Positions 35,157 to 43,600 of a DNA stretch of 64,000 bases are shown one piece after another; the first letter of the stretch is position 1; each line of letters starts with the position of its first letter. The stretch comes from [Clostridium] scindens ATCC 35704. Its GTDB lineage: Bacteria; Bacillota; Clostridia; Lachnospirales; Lachnospiraceae. Position numbers and translations under genes: made by a program. The notes under the pieces were generated by a model that searched no databases, was not told where the DNA came from, and saw only the letters and a program-made list of their open reading frames with translations. The stretch covers positions 2,544,501 through 2,608,500 of the forward strand of contig NZ_CP036170.1 in the NCBI RefSeq assembly GCF_004295125.1, given 5' to 3'.

Positions 35157-36824
35157 AAAGAAATGTAAAATGTTATATTTATACCCGTGTTTCTACTGCT
35201 GTACAAGTAGATGGATACAGTTTAGATGCCCAACGTGATAAGCTACGGAAGTATGCTGCATACGAAGATATGATTGTTGCCGAAGAGTATTCTGACGAAG
35301 GCTTTTCTGGAAAGAATATTCAAGGGCGACAGGAGTTCCAGAGGATGTTAAATGACATTCAGGAGAATAAAGATGGTGTTTCCTATGTTCTTGTATTTAA
35401 GCTCTCCCGATTTGGTAGAAATGCGGCAGATGTTCTAAATTCTTTACAGCTTATGCAGGATTTTGGAGTGAATCTGATATGTGTGGAAGATGGTATTGAT
35501 AGTTCAAAGGATGCCGGAAAATTGATGATTTCCGTATTATCCGCTGTTGCAGAAATTGAGCGAGAGAACATTCGTACTCAAACCATGGCAGGTAGGGCAA
35601 AAGGCTCGTGAAGGGAAATGGAACGGTGGTTTTGCCCCTTATGGCTATAAGTTGGAGAATGGAAATCTTGTCATTGCAGAAGATGAAGTAGAAGTTATCC
35701 GAGTGATTTATGACCGTTATATCCATACAAATGAAGGTGTTGCAGGAGTTGCAAAGTATCTGAATCGTAACGGTTATATAAAGAAACTGAGACAGAATAA
35801 CACCATACCCGGATTTTCAAGCAATTTTGTAAAGGATGTGTTGGACAATCCTATTTATATGGGGAAAATAGCTTATGGCAGACGAAGAACCGAAAAGAAG
35901 CAAGGAACACGAAACGAGATGCACGTAGTAGAGCAATCGGAGTTCAATGTTTATGAGGGGCAGCATGAAGTTATTATATCCGAGGAAGATTGGGCATTGG
36001 CACAGGAGAAGCGAAAACGCAATGCTTTCAAAAGGGAAAAGGTCAATAACCCAGACCACGCACATATTTTGTCGGGTATCTTAAAATGTCCTTGTTGTGG
36101 TAAAAACTTGTATGGTAATATCGCCAAGGCTCATAGTAAAGACAATAAAACAAGATATTATTACTATTGCAAGAATACAGTCACACCAACAGGGCATGAG
36201 TGTAGTTTCCGATTAAACATTGAGCAGACAGAAATCAATAAAATGGTAGCAAAGATTATTTCTGCTATGGTAAATAAGCCACGATTTGTAGAAGCTATCA
36301 AAGCGAAGATTGGAACGGCTGTTGATACGGTAGACATGGAAAAGCAGCTTGATGTTTTGAAAGGGCAATTAAAGCAGGCATTTGGAACAAAAAGCCGAAT
36401 AGAGTGTCAGATGGATACCTTGGATATTAACGATGCTCATTACGATAGAAAAATTTTAGACTTGCAGAGACGTTATGATGAACAGTATGATACCATAGAG
36501 GAAATCGAAGGGCAGATTGGAGAACTGCAAGGACAGATTCGCAGTATTCAGCAGGAAAAAATATCCGGCGATAATATCTATCAGCTTTTATTGGCATTTG
36601 ATGAAATCTATGATTCTGCAACAGAGGTAGAGCAAAAAGAATTTATGAAAGCCTTTATTGAGCGAATTGATATATTCCCGGAAAAGAGGAAAGATGGCTG
36701 TTGGATAAAGAATATCGTATTCAATTTTCCTGTTCCGGTTGATGGGAAAGAAGTAAAAGAACTTCCCTTGGAATACGAAACAACTGTCGAGACGATCTGC
36801 TTACTGTCGAGAAAGGCCCGATAA
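35153..36824 (+). pseudogene. large serine recombinase with a frameshift
   Basis: The first frame (TTG at 35153, GGGAGGAG upstream) carries the catalytic domain: YIYTRVSTAVQVDGYSLDAQ, then KLSRFGRNAADVLN and AEIERENIRTQTMAGR. It stops at 35611. The next frame resumes at about 35600 with QKAREGKWNGGFAPYGYKLENG, continuing through the recombinase domain, the zinc ribbon LKCPCCGKNLYG, a coiled coil and the ending ETTVETICLLSRKAR (to 36824). Two missing bases, or one extra, near AGGGCAAAAGG explain the break. The integrase of this element is therefore probably inactive. A sequencing error cannot be excluded. Confidence 0.88.
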
Positions 36825-37016
36825 ATCAAAGGATTTCGCTATTATGGGAATAAAATAGATGTGTATTTCTGTTTCCGAAGAGTGATGATATAACAGAAGG
36901 TTTACCCCAGGGGATAGGCTTTGGGGAATATCCAAAAGCATGTTCCTATTATGGACGGTATATCATAAATGTAGTAAACTAAACTTACCAGAAAACAGAA
37001 TTTCGGAGGAATAGCG

Positions 37017-37622
37017 GTGGGGAAAAAGACGGAACAGTCTCAAAAAGTATATAATGAGATGGCGTGGGAATATGATTCTGCCCCGGAGGGCAGATACACA
37101 AGACCCCATAAAGAAGAAATTATTAAAAAGGCAGCGCTCAGGGATGGAGATAATATTCTGGACGTTGCCTGCGGAAATGGATATTTGCTTGGAGAGCTTT
37201 CCAAAAAGGCGAGAGTCAATGCTTTTGGCGTAGATATTTCTGAAAATATGATTGCCTCTGCCAGAGAAAGATACCCGGCATGTACATTTACGGCGAGTTA
37301 CTGTATTCCTCTCAGTTTTGAAAATGAGAGTATGGATGTCATAACGGTGTCTTGTGCATTTCATCACTTTGAAACACCCCAGGTCTTTGCCAATGAATGT
37401 ATGCGGGTATTGAAGAAGAATGGAAAAGTCCTTATTGCTGAACCATTTTTTTCTCCAGTGGTGCGTTGGCTTGCCAACACGGTAGTATTTCCATTTTCCA
37501 AAACAGGTGATGTGAGGGTGTATAGCCAAAAGGAACTTCAATTATTTTTTGAATCGGCTGGATTTACTGATATTGAATCGTACACAACAGGTACAGTGTT
37601 ATTTTTTTCAGCAAGAAAATAA
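37017..37622 (+). CDS. class I SAM-dependent methyltransferase
   Basis: A 201-residue methyltransferase with the nucleotide-binding motif ILDVACGNGYLLGELS, the acidic loop GVDISENMIASARERY, and VITVSCAFHHFETPQ in the post-II position, typical of small-molecule (UbiE/COQ5-like) enzymes. The substrate cannot be read from the sequence. GTG start with GGAGG 6 bp upstream. It heads a run of three small genes on the same strand. Confidence 0.85.
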   Translation: MGKKTEQSQKVYNEMAWEYDSAPEGRYTRPHKEEIIKKAALRDGDNILDVACGNGYLLGELSKKARVNAFGVDISENMIASARERYPACTFTASYCIPLSFENESMDVITVSCAFHHFETPQVFANECMRVLKKNGKVLIAEPFFSPVVRWLANTVVFPFSKTGDVRVYSQKELQLFFESAGFTDIESYTTGTVLFFSARK

Positions 37623-37668
37623 ATAACAATTCGCTGGATTGTAAAGAGATAATAGGAGCTGATTGCAA

Positions 37669-38085
37669 ATGAAGATGCCAGAAAAGATAGAGCCTGTCAT
37701 GTTTGCCCCCTGTGGGATGAACTGCCTGGTTTGTTATAAGCATTGTTATCATAGAAAGCCATGCGCAGGCTGCCTGAAAAGTGACCAGGGAAAACCAGAG
37801 CATTGCCGGAAATGCAAGATTAAAGATTGCGTGGCAAAGCGGCAGATTACATATTGTTTTGAATGCCCTGAATATCCCTGTAAGCAGATAAAGCGGTTGG
37901 AAAAAAGTTATAATATCCGCTACCATGCCAGCTTGATGGGAAACAGCCAAATGGTAAAGGAGCAGGGAATGGCCGGATTTCTTGCACGGCAGAAAGAGAA
38001 ATATACCTGCCTGGAATGTGGAGGAATTATTTCAATCCATGATGCAGAGTGCAGTGAGTGCCAATACAAGCTAAGTGATAAATAG
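37669..38085 (+). CDS. cysteine-rich DUF3795-like protein
   Basis: A 138-residue protein with the DUF3795-type cysteine pattern: FAPCGMNCLVCYKHCYHRKPCAGC, HCRKCKIKDC, YCFECPEYPCKQIKRL, then a C-terminal zinc ribbon (YTCLECGGIISIHDAECSEC, in outline). Metal binding is likely; function is unknown. The ATG at 37669 lies 10 bp after AGGAG; a TTG at 37663 is possible. Confidence 0.8.
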   Translation: MKMPEKIEPVMFAPCGMNCLVCYKHCYHRKPCAGCLKSDQGKPEHCRKCKIKDCVAKRQITYCFECPEYPCKQIKRLEKSYNIRYHASLMGNSQMVKEQGMAGFLARQKEKYTCLECGGIISIHDAECSECQYKLSDK

Positions 38086-38104
38086 AAGCATAGGGAGAAC
38101 TGAG

Positions 38105-38527
38105 ATGATTGATATAAAAGATATAAGCCATGCGCCGTCGCTTGGGGAAATTGGCGCTTATATTGGATTTCCGTTATTTGATACGTTTTGTCAATACATG
38201 GATACGGAATATAAAGCAATCCGTAAAATCGAATATAGTAAGGATGTCTGGGCGCGCGGGTGGAATGTAAAATTTAAAAAGTCTGGGAAATCCCTATGTG
38301 TTGTCTATCCGAAAGACGGATATTTTACAGTTCTGGTTGTGGTGGGCAATAAAGAGAAGGAACATGTGGAAAATCAACTTCCGCACTTATCGGAGGAAAT
38401 CCAGGAGTTGTATCAGAATACAAAAGAAGGTAATGGACAAAGATGGTTGATGATTGACGTGCATTCAGATGATTGTGTTTATGGAGATGTATTGCAGCTT
38501 ATCCATATTCGTAGAATCAGTAAATGA
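38105..38527 (+). CDS. DUF3788 family protein
   Basis: A 140-residue protein with the DUF3788 features WARGWNVKFKKSGKSLCVVYP, FTVLVVVG, and RWLMIDVHSDD near the end. The function of the family is unknown. ATG is chosen with GGGAGAACTG upstream. The IS3 element begins 37 bp behind its stop. Confidence 0.75.
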   Translation: MIDIKDISHAPSLGEIGAYIGFPLFDTFCQYMDTEYKAIRKIEYSKDVWARGWNVKFKKSGKSLCVVYPKDGYFTVLVVVGNKEKEHVENQLPHLSEEIQELYQNTKEGNGQRWLMIDVHSDDCVYGDVLQLIHIRRISK

Positions 38528-38623
38528 AAATTGACACAAACATGAGTGGTGTGGTATAAAAAAGTTGACAGCTTATTCTCAAGGATTTCATAATAAAACC
38601 AAGAGAATAAGGAGGTATTTAAA

Positions 38624-38956
38624 GTGGCACGTAAATATGACCATGAATACAAAGTACAGGCAGTAAAACTTGCCAAAGAAATCGGTGGCGCTAAGGCGGC
38701 TAAAGAACTAGGTATCCCTGAAGGAACCATGCATACATGGCTGAAAGCCGTAAGAGCTGGTAAGTTGGATATTGGGGAAGGTTCTCATACCCCTGCCAGC
38801 GCAATGAGCCTGTCAGAAGAGATTACCATGCTGCGTAAGCGGGTTAAGGAGCAGGATAAAGAAATCCGCCGCCTGAAGGAAGAAAACGAATTTTTGGAGG
38901 AAGCCAGTGCTTTTTTCGCCGCCAGCCGTCGGAAGTCAGCAAAAACCAGAGAATGA
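38624..38956 (+). CDS. IS3 transposase OrfA (helix-turn-helix)
   Basis: A 110-residue protein with an HTH_Tnp_1 domain (DHEYKVQAVKLAKEIGGAKAAKELGIPEGTMHTW, in outline) and a C-terminal leucine zipper-like helix (LRKRVKEQDKEIRRLKEENEFL). GTG start with GGAGG upstream. It binds the element ends. It overlaps orfB by ATGA. Confidence 0.92.
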   Translation: MARKYDHEYKVQAVKLAKEIGGAKAAKELGIPEGTMHTWLKAVRAGKLDIGEGSHTPASAMSLSEEITMLRKRVKEQDKEIRRLKEENEFLEEASAFFAASRRKSAKTRE

Positions 38957-39861
38957 TCTTTCTGGCTTTGAAAACAGAGGACGGCAGGATGACCGGGAAA
39001 ATTTCATTTTACTGCCGGATGCTTGGTGTCAGTCGGCAAGGCTTCTATAAATATCTTGCAAACAAAGACCGTCCCTGGAAGTACCAGGATCTGGCGGATG
39101 CCATGAAAGAGACTGCCAGCGAGGATGAATGTAACGATACTTACGGACGGCTCCGAATGTATCAGGCGCTGTGCCTGAAGCAGCCGGAGGGAGTATCAAT
39201 TCCCAGCGAGAGAACCGTATACCGGGTTATGGAGCAGATTGGCCTGATCCATCGGCCAAAGCGAAAACCGAACGGAATTACAAAGGCAGACCGGGAGGCT
39301 ATGAAATCGGATGATTTGCTGAAGCGGGATTTTCATTCAGATGCCCCATCGAAAAAATGTATTACAGATATCACGGAGATCCCGGCATCCAATGGGAAAC
39401 TGTATGTATCTGCGATTTTCGACTGCTTTGATCTTAGTGTCCTTGGTCTGGCAATGGAAACAACCATGAAAGCAGATCTGTGTATCCATACACTGGAAAG
39501 CGCCCTGACTGCTTATCCTGCACTGGAAGGCGCGATCATCCACAGTGACCGTGGAACCCGGTATACCAGTGAGGCCTACCGCCAGACCATCCGGAAGTAC
39601 CACATCCATCAAAGCATGAACAGTGCCGGAGGACGCTGCCATGATAATGCCCGCTGCGAGAGCATGTGGGCCAGAATGAAGACGGAACTTCTCTATGGCC
39701 GTTATGACACAAAGCAGATGACGGTAGAGGAATTAAAAGTACTCATTTGGAGATATTTCCACAGTTACTGGAATAACCGGAGGATCTGCTCTGCCAATGG
39801 CGGGCTTCCTCCTATGATAAAACGCAGGAAGTATTATGAGGATTTGGAACTGGCAGCATAG
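38953..39861 (+). CDS. IS3 transposase OrfB (DDE integrase core)
   Basis: A 302-residue rve-type transposase. Its catalytic residues are in CITDITEIPASNGKLY (D), IIHSDRGTRYTSEAY (D) and NARCESMWARMKTELLYG (E). The N-terminal HTH_21 segment (YGRLRMYQAL) is present. The start overlaps the orfA stop, so reinitiation or frameshifting could yield OrfB or OrfAB. The protein is full length. Confidence 0.94.
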   Translation: MIFLALKTEDGRMTGKISFYCRMLGVSRQGFYKYLANKDRPWKYQDLADAMKETASEDECNDTYGRLRMYQALCLKQPEGVSIPSERTVYRVMEQIGLIHRPKRKPNGITKADREAMKSDDLLKRDFHSDAPSKKCITDITEIPASNGKLYVSAIFDCFDLSVLGLAMETTMKADLCIHTLESALTAYPALEGAIIHSDRGTRYTSEAYRQTIRKYHIHQSMNSAGGRCHDNARCESMWARMKTELLYGRYDTKQMTVEELKVLIWRYFHSYWNNRRICSANGGLPPMIKRRKYYEDLELAA

Positions 39862-39891
39862 TCAGTGATATCCTTGAGAAAAATGTGTCAA

Positions 39892-40068
39892 CTAATATTG
39901 ACAATATCAATAGCAGAAATACAGATTTATGAGGAACGCAAACCCAATGGTCAGTGGCTTAAATCAATTCGGTTTAAGCTGCCGATTATTGAAAATGATT
40001 TGAGCATAGGTTTGGACAATGGTGAACACGTTGAGACGGTAGTATTGATGTCAAGGGTCAAGGATTAA
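39892..40068 (+). pseudogene. 3' tail of a serine recombinase gene
   Basis: Just right of the IS3 element the frame reads IAEIQIYEERKPNGQWLKSIRFKLPI ... GEHVETVVLMSRVKD, the C-terminal end of large serine recombinases. All catalytic and zinc-ribbon parts are missing. A CAAGGATT/AATCCTTG hairpin sits across the stop codon. A second, diverged copy of this tail lies at 44891-44959. Confidence 0.8.
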
Positions 40069-40188
40069 AGTGTGCGAAAATCCTTGAAATCAGGCCCTTT
40101 TCGGCTTTCGCCAGCTTTGAGAGAGACCGGGTGGACAGACGCTTGGCGGTAACATATCAAAGCGCATTTGAGGCAAAAATGTGATAGG

Positions 40189-40271
40189 GTCGGGTTGCCG
40201 GTTTAGATGTCAGGGGTTGAGTTGCCAGATTAGATGTTGGGTAGGTTGTGGCTATGGATTAGATGTCAAGG
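40189..40271 (+). repeat. three iteron-like GGATTAGATGTC repeats, copy A
   Basis: Three spaced copies of a G(G/T)TTGCCGGTTTAGATGT-like unit (about 40192, 40219 and 40246) follow the recombinase tail. A diverged copy of the same array lies behind the second tail near 45074. The regular ~27-bp spacing suggests binding sites or an attachment-site region of the elements. Confidence 0.65.
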
Positions 40272-40311
40272 CCGAGACTGAATAATATAGGATTTGTGGA
40301 GGTGAGCAATC

Positions 40312-41199
40312 ATGAGGATATTTGCTTTGCAGCTTGATAATGACATTAAAGGTATAAAAGTCAGAAAAGAATATATCGAATCTCTGATTGCCATCTTGCC
40401 GTCGCCGGAATTTGTTGTCCTCCCTGAATTGGCAATTTGCAGTTATATGGCAAGTCAGAAAGTCTGGGAATATGCAGATGATTGCGGACGGGATACCGCA
40501 GCGTGGGCAATACAGATGGCTCAAAAATACGACACCTATGTGGGAGTCGGATATTTGGATAAGGAAAACGGAGATTACTATAACCGTTACATGATTGTCA
40601 ACGCCGATGGCGTTTGCGGCATTGTCACAAAGTCCGAAGGAGAATCTGCCATCTTTAAGCGCGGTAATTTTGATAATCTGATAGAAACACCGTTCGGGAA
40701 TGTCGGCGTAGCGATTTGCTATCATTCCCGGAGAAAACACTTCTACGACAATATGAAAGATAAGCAGGTATCGCTTATTCTCTTTCCACACGGTTCTCCG
40801 GCTGATCCTTCAAAAGCTGATGATGAAATAGCGACAAATGATTATTTCTGCGGATGTTATGCAGAAGCTTTTGAGACTCCGGTAGTTTATGCTAACAGCA
40901 TCGGTGCACTGGAATATATGCCGGGAAAAATGGGACGGATGATGAAAAAAGCAGGCTTTCGCATGAATGGCAGAACGAAAATATACGGGAGTGATTGTAA
41001 ACAGATTCCGTGCGAGATCCCGGAAGCGGTCGGTATAGAGACGGATCTTGTAAATAAGAGCCGTAAGTCTGATATCAGGTTTTACGGCGAAGATATCAAT
41101 AAAGGAAACTGGTTCTTCCGCAAATTCATACTTGAACCAGATACAAAAAACGGCATCAGACAATATGAGCAGGGAAAAAATAAGGAGAACGATAGATAG
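40312..41199 (+). CDS. carbon-nitrogen hydrolase (nitrilase family)
   Basis: A 295-residue nitrilase-superfamily enzyme. The catalytic triad is visible: Glu in VVLPELAICSYM, Lys in the KSEGESAIFKRG region, Cys in GVAICYHSRRK. It would hydrolyse a small amide or nitrile, but the substrate is not evident. ATG follows GTGGAGGTGAG. The GNAT gene starts directly at its stop, so it heads a cargo operon (hydrolase, acetyltransferase, CDP-alcohol transferase, VOC protein, DNA glycosylase). Confidence 0.85.
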   Translation: MRIFALQLDNDIKGIKVRKEYIESLIAILPSPEFVVLPELAICSYMASQKVWEYADDCGRDTAAWAIQMAQKYDTYVGVGYLDKENGDYYNRYMIVNADGVCGIVTKSEGESAIFKRGNFDNLIETPFGNVGVAICYHSRRKHFYDNMKDKQVSLILFPHGSPADPSKADDEIATNDYFCGCYAEAFETPVVYANSIGALEYMPGKMGRMMKKAGFRMNGRTKIYGSDCKQIPCEIPEAVGIETDLVNKSRKSDIRFYGEDINKGNWFFRKFILEPDTKNGIRQYEQGKNKENDR

Positions 41200-41715
41200 A
41201 TGTTGCTGGAAACCGAAAGATTGATGCTGCGGGAAATGAGCCAAGCTGACTTTGACGCGCTGTATGCCGTACTCGCTGATTCTGATATTATGGAGCACTA
41301 TCCATATACTTTTGATGAAGAACGTGTACGCAACTGGATTCGGAAAAACGAGGAACGCTACAGCATATTCGGGTTCGGGCTGTGGGCAGTTTGCCTGAAA
41401 GACACCGGTGAGATGATCGGTGATTGCGGGTTGACCATTCAGAATATCAACGGAAGCTTCAAGCCCGAAATCGGTTACCATATCCGCAAAGACTGTCAGC
41501 GAAAAGGTTACGCAAAAGAAGCGGCTGCGGCCGTCCGCAACTGGACATTTGAACACACTCCGTTCCGCTTCGTATATTCCTATATGAAAGTTGCGAATGA
41601 CGCCTCATCAGCAACGGCAAGGGCAATCGGTATGCAAAAACTTGATGAATACGTTGATAATGAGAATGAGCTTACCGTGGTATACGGTATTTCACGGGAA
41701 ACGACTGATGAATAG
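41200..41715 (+). CDS. GNAT-family N-acetyltransferase (RimJ/RimL-like)
   Basis: A 171-residue acetyltransferase beginning LLETERLMLREMSQADFDAL, with the acetyl-CoA loop region EIGYHIRKDCQRKGYAKEAAAAV and a C-terminal VANDASSATARAIGMQKL. This is the RimJ/RimL-type pattern (N-terminal or small-molecule acetylation). Substrate unknown. It starts one base after the hydrolase stop and overlaps the next gene by 8 bp. Confidence 0.88.
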   Translation: MLLETERLMLREMSQADFDALYAVLADSDIMEHYPYTFDEERVRNWIRKNEERYSIFGFGLWAVCLKDTGEMIGDCGLTIQNINGSFKPEIGYHIRKDCQRKGYAKEAAAAVRNWTFEHTPFRFVYSYMKVANDASSATARAIGMQKLDEYVDNENELTVVYGISRETTDE

Positions 41716-42250
41716 ATTGAAAGCTGCAAATGCTATTACTTCAAGTAGAATCGTGTTTGCTCTGCTGATTCTGTTTGCCCCTGTTTTCTCAGTTCCGTTC
41801 TACGTTTTTTATTTTCTGGGCGCTGCCACTGATATGGCAGATGGGATCATAGCGAGAAAACTGAATCAGGAATCATCTTTCGGAGCAAAGCTGGATACAG
41901 TTGCGGATCTGGTATTCGTCATTGCTGTCCTTATAAAAATAGTCATGAACGTGATGGTTCCTACATGGCTATGGATATGGACGGCGATTATTGCCTTGAT
42001 AAAACTGATCAATCTCATATCCGGATTTGTAGTCTGCCGCAAATTTGTGGCTGTCCACTCGATCATGAATAAGATAACCGGCGGCATCATGTTTTGTCTG
42101 CCACTCTTTATTGGCCTTAAGCTGCCACAGGAAGTGATTTCCGGTATATGCATCATCGCCTGTGCAGCAGCGACATTTGCCGCAATTCAGGAGGGGCATT
42201 ATATCAGGACGGGCAAAGTAACTGAGCAGCAAATCAGAAACGAGAGGTGA
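41708..42250 (+). CDS. CDP-alcohol phosphatidyltransferase
   Basis: A 180-residue integral membrane enzyme. The family signature is complete: DMADGIIARKLNQESSFGAKLDTVAD, i.e. D-x2-DG-x2-AR-x8-G-x3-D-x3-D. Six or so hydrophobic helices surround it. It would transfer a phospholipid head-group alcohol from or to a CDP-linked lipid at the membrane. The ATG at 41708 overlaps the GNAT gene; the longer frame from 41591 lies inside that gene and is not used. Confidence 0.9.
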   Translation: MNRLKAANAITSSRIVFALLILFAPVFSVPFYVFYFLGAATDMADGIIARKLNQESSFGAKLDTVADLVFVIAVLIKIVMNVMVPTWLWIWTAIIALIKLINLISGFVVCRKFVAVHSIMNKITGGIMFCLPLFIGLKLPQEVISGICIIACAAATFAAIQEGHYIRTGKVTEQQIRNER

Positions 42251-42254
42251 TAGG

Positions 42255-42617
42255 ATGAAGCTGAAGAATGTATTGATTGTGGTGAAGGATATCGAGAAAT
42301 CGAAGAAGTTCTATCACGATTTGTTTGGACTTGAAACGGTGCTGGATAATGACGGCAATATGATCCTGACTGAGGGGCTTGTTCTTCAGGAGGAAAAAAT
42401 CTGGAAGGACTTTTTGGGGGCGGGTACGATCCCGCAGAATAACACAAGTGAACTCTATTTTGAGGAGCCCGATATCGAAGCGTTTGTTGATAGGCTTGAG
42501 AGATACTATCCTTCGGTTCAGTATGTGAACCGATTGATGACGCACAGCTGGGGTCAGAAAGTAGTGCGCTTTTATGATCCGGATGGGAACCTGATCGAAG
42601 TCGGGACACCGGTGTAA
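42255..42617 (+). CDS. VOC (glyoxalase/bleomycin-resistance) family protein
   Basis: A 120-residue vicinal-oxygen-chelate protein with KNVLIVVKDIEKSKKFYHDLFGL, the ELYFEEPDIEAF middle and VVRFYDPDGNLIEVG at the end (C-terminal metal-ligand Glu). It may be a small dioxygenase/isomerase or binding protein; substrate unknown. It follows the previous gene by 4 bp. Confidence 0.88.
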   Translation: MKLKNVLIVVKDIEKSKKFYHDLFGLETVLDNDGNMILTEGLVLQEEKIWKDFLGAGTIPQNNTSELYFEEPDIEAFVDRLERYYPSVQYVNRLMTHSWGQKVVRFYDPDGNLIEVGTPV

Positions 42618-42652
42618 CGGGGAGAGTATAAATAGCGGACTCAAGATGTCTA

Positions 42653-43294
42653 ATGACGATTTTGAATCTCGTTGGAGCGCAGATTAAACATAACAGGATT
42701 CTCCTCATAAAATATCACAACGAGGAATGGGGTGTCCCACTCCACGATGACCAGAAGCAGTTTGAATTCCTCATGATGGAGGTCATGCAGTGCGGTTTGA
42801 ACTGGAACATGATGATGGAAAAGCGTGAGATATTTCGGACTTGCTTCGAGAACTTCGATTATGACAAGGTCGCCGAGTACGGAGAAGCTGACATTCAGCG
42901 CATCTTGGACACACCGGGCATGATCCGATCCTGCAGGAAGATTGAGGCTGTAATCAATAACGCGAGATGCTTCCAGCAGATTCGTGAGGAGTACGGCAGC
43001 TTTTCTGACTACATTTGGAGCTATTCGGGCGGCAAGACCATTCTTTATAACAAGCACGCAGACGGGTGGATTCCCGCCAGCAACGGTTTGTCAGAACGGA
43101 TCAGTAAGGATCTGAAGAAGCGAGGTTTCAAGTACATGGGTGAAATAACCGTTTATTCACACCTGCAGGCTTGCGGTATCATCAATGACCACGGATCAGA
43201 TTGTCCGTGCTACAGAAGAATCAATGACAGCCACCCGACGGTAAATAAGCGCCGGGACAAGGAAAAGAACGTCGTCTACTATGGAGACAGGTAA
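42653..43294 (+). CDS. tag: DNA-3-methyladenine glycosylase I, atypical N-terminus
   Basis: A 213-residue protein with the Tag core: YHNEEWGVPLHDDQKQFEFL, the GLNWNMMMEKR helix, FENFDYDKVAEYGEADI and, near the end, HLQACGIINDHGSDCPC with the C-terminal His/Cys zinc ligands. It removes 3-methyladenine from alkylated DNA. Tag proteins normally begin with an RCxW motif whose Cys also binds zinc; here the first ~18 residues do not show it. An ATG at 42646 in another register (SNDDFESRWS) suggests a frameshift that replaced the true N-terminus. Confidence 0.82.
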   Translation: MTILNLVGAQIKHNRILLIKYHNEEWGVPLHDDQKQFEFLMMEVMQCGLNWNMMMEKREIFRTCFENFDYDKVAEYGEADIQRILDTPGMIRSCRKIEAVINNARCFQQIREEYGSFSDYIWSYSGGKTILYNKHADGWIPASNGLSERISKDLKKRGFKYMGEITVYSHLQACGIINDHGSDCPCYRRINDSHPTVNKRRDKEKNVVYYGDR

Positions 43295-43381
43295 ACCTTT
43301 TAAGGTTTCCTAAACAATTTAAGGATTGCACACTTTTTAAGGATTGCCTGTTAGGGGTTTCGGAAAGGAGGCACAGCCGGA

Positions 43382-43579
43382 ATGAGTACAGCGACAGCAA
43401 GAGCATATCAGCCGTATTTCGCAGGCCGGTTTATGCCCTCTGAAAAGCGAAAGAGCCCGCAGAATAAGGCTTTCTACGGGCATCGGGACACATATTCGGG
43501 AAAAGCACATTGTATCAAAGATAGCGTCTTGTTAGACGACACCTGCGGGAGCGGTGGTTTCCGTGCGGGTGCAAATTAA
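43382..43579 (+). CDS. small hypothetical protein before the Fic gene
   Basis: A 65-residue, basic protein (STATARAYQPYFAGRFMPSE ... CGSGGFRAGAN). ATG follows GGAAAGGAGG with good spacing, and the Fic gene starts 22 bp later, so it may be expressed. No family is recognised. Two copies of TTTAAGGATTGC lie upstream (about 43318 and 43337). Confidence 0.45.
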   Translation: MSTATARAYQPYFAGRFMPSEKRKSPQNKAFYGHRDTYSGKAHCIKDSVLLDDTCGSGGFRAGAN

Positions 43580-43600
43580 GAATTAGTGAGGTGAGGTCAC

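Larger units (their letters stand above)
38565..39891 (+). mobile_element. IS3-family insertion sequence
   Basis: About 1327 bp with inverted ends TTGACAGCTTATTCTCAAGG and, inward from the right, TTGACACATTTTTCTCAAGG (mismatches in the middle). It carries orfA and orfB. I see no convincing target duplication. Its left flank (after DUF3788) and right flank (a recombinase tail) do not belong together, so it probably took part in a rearrangement. Confidence 0.88.

Noticed and set aside
38531-38564. TTGACACAAACATGAG as the true left end of the IS3 element
   Set aside because: The better match to the right end starts at 38565 (TTGACAGC...TTCTCAAGG); the upstream TTGACAC lacks the inner part of the repeat.
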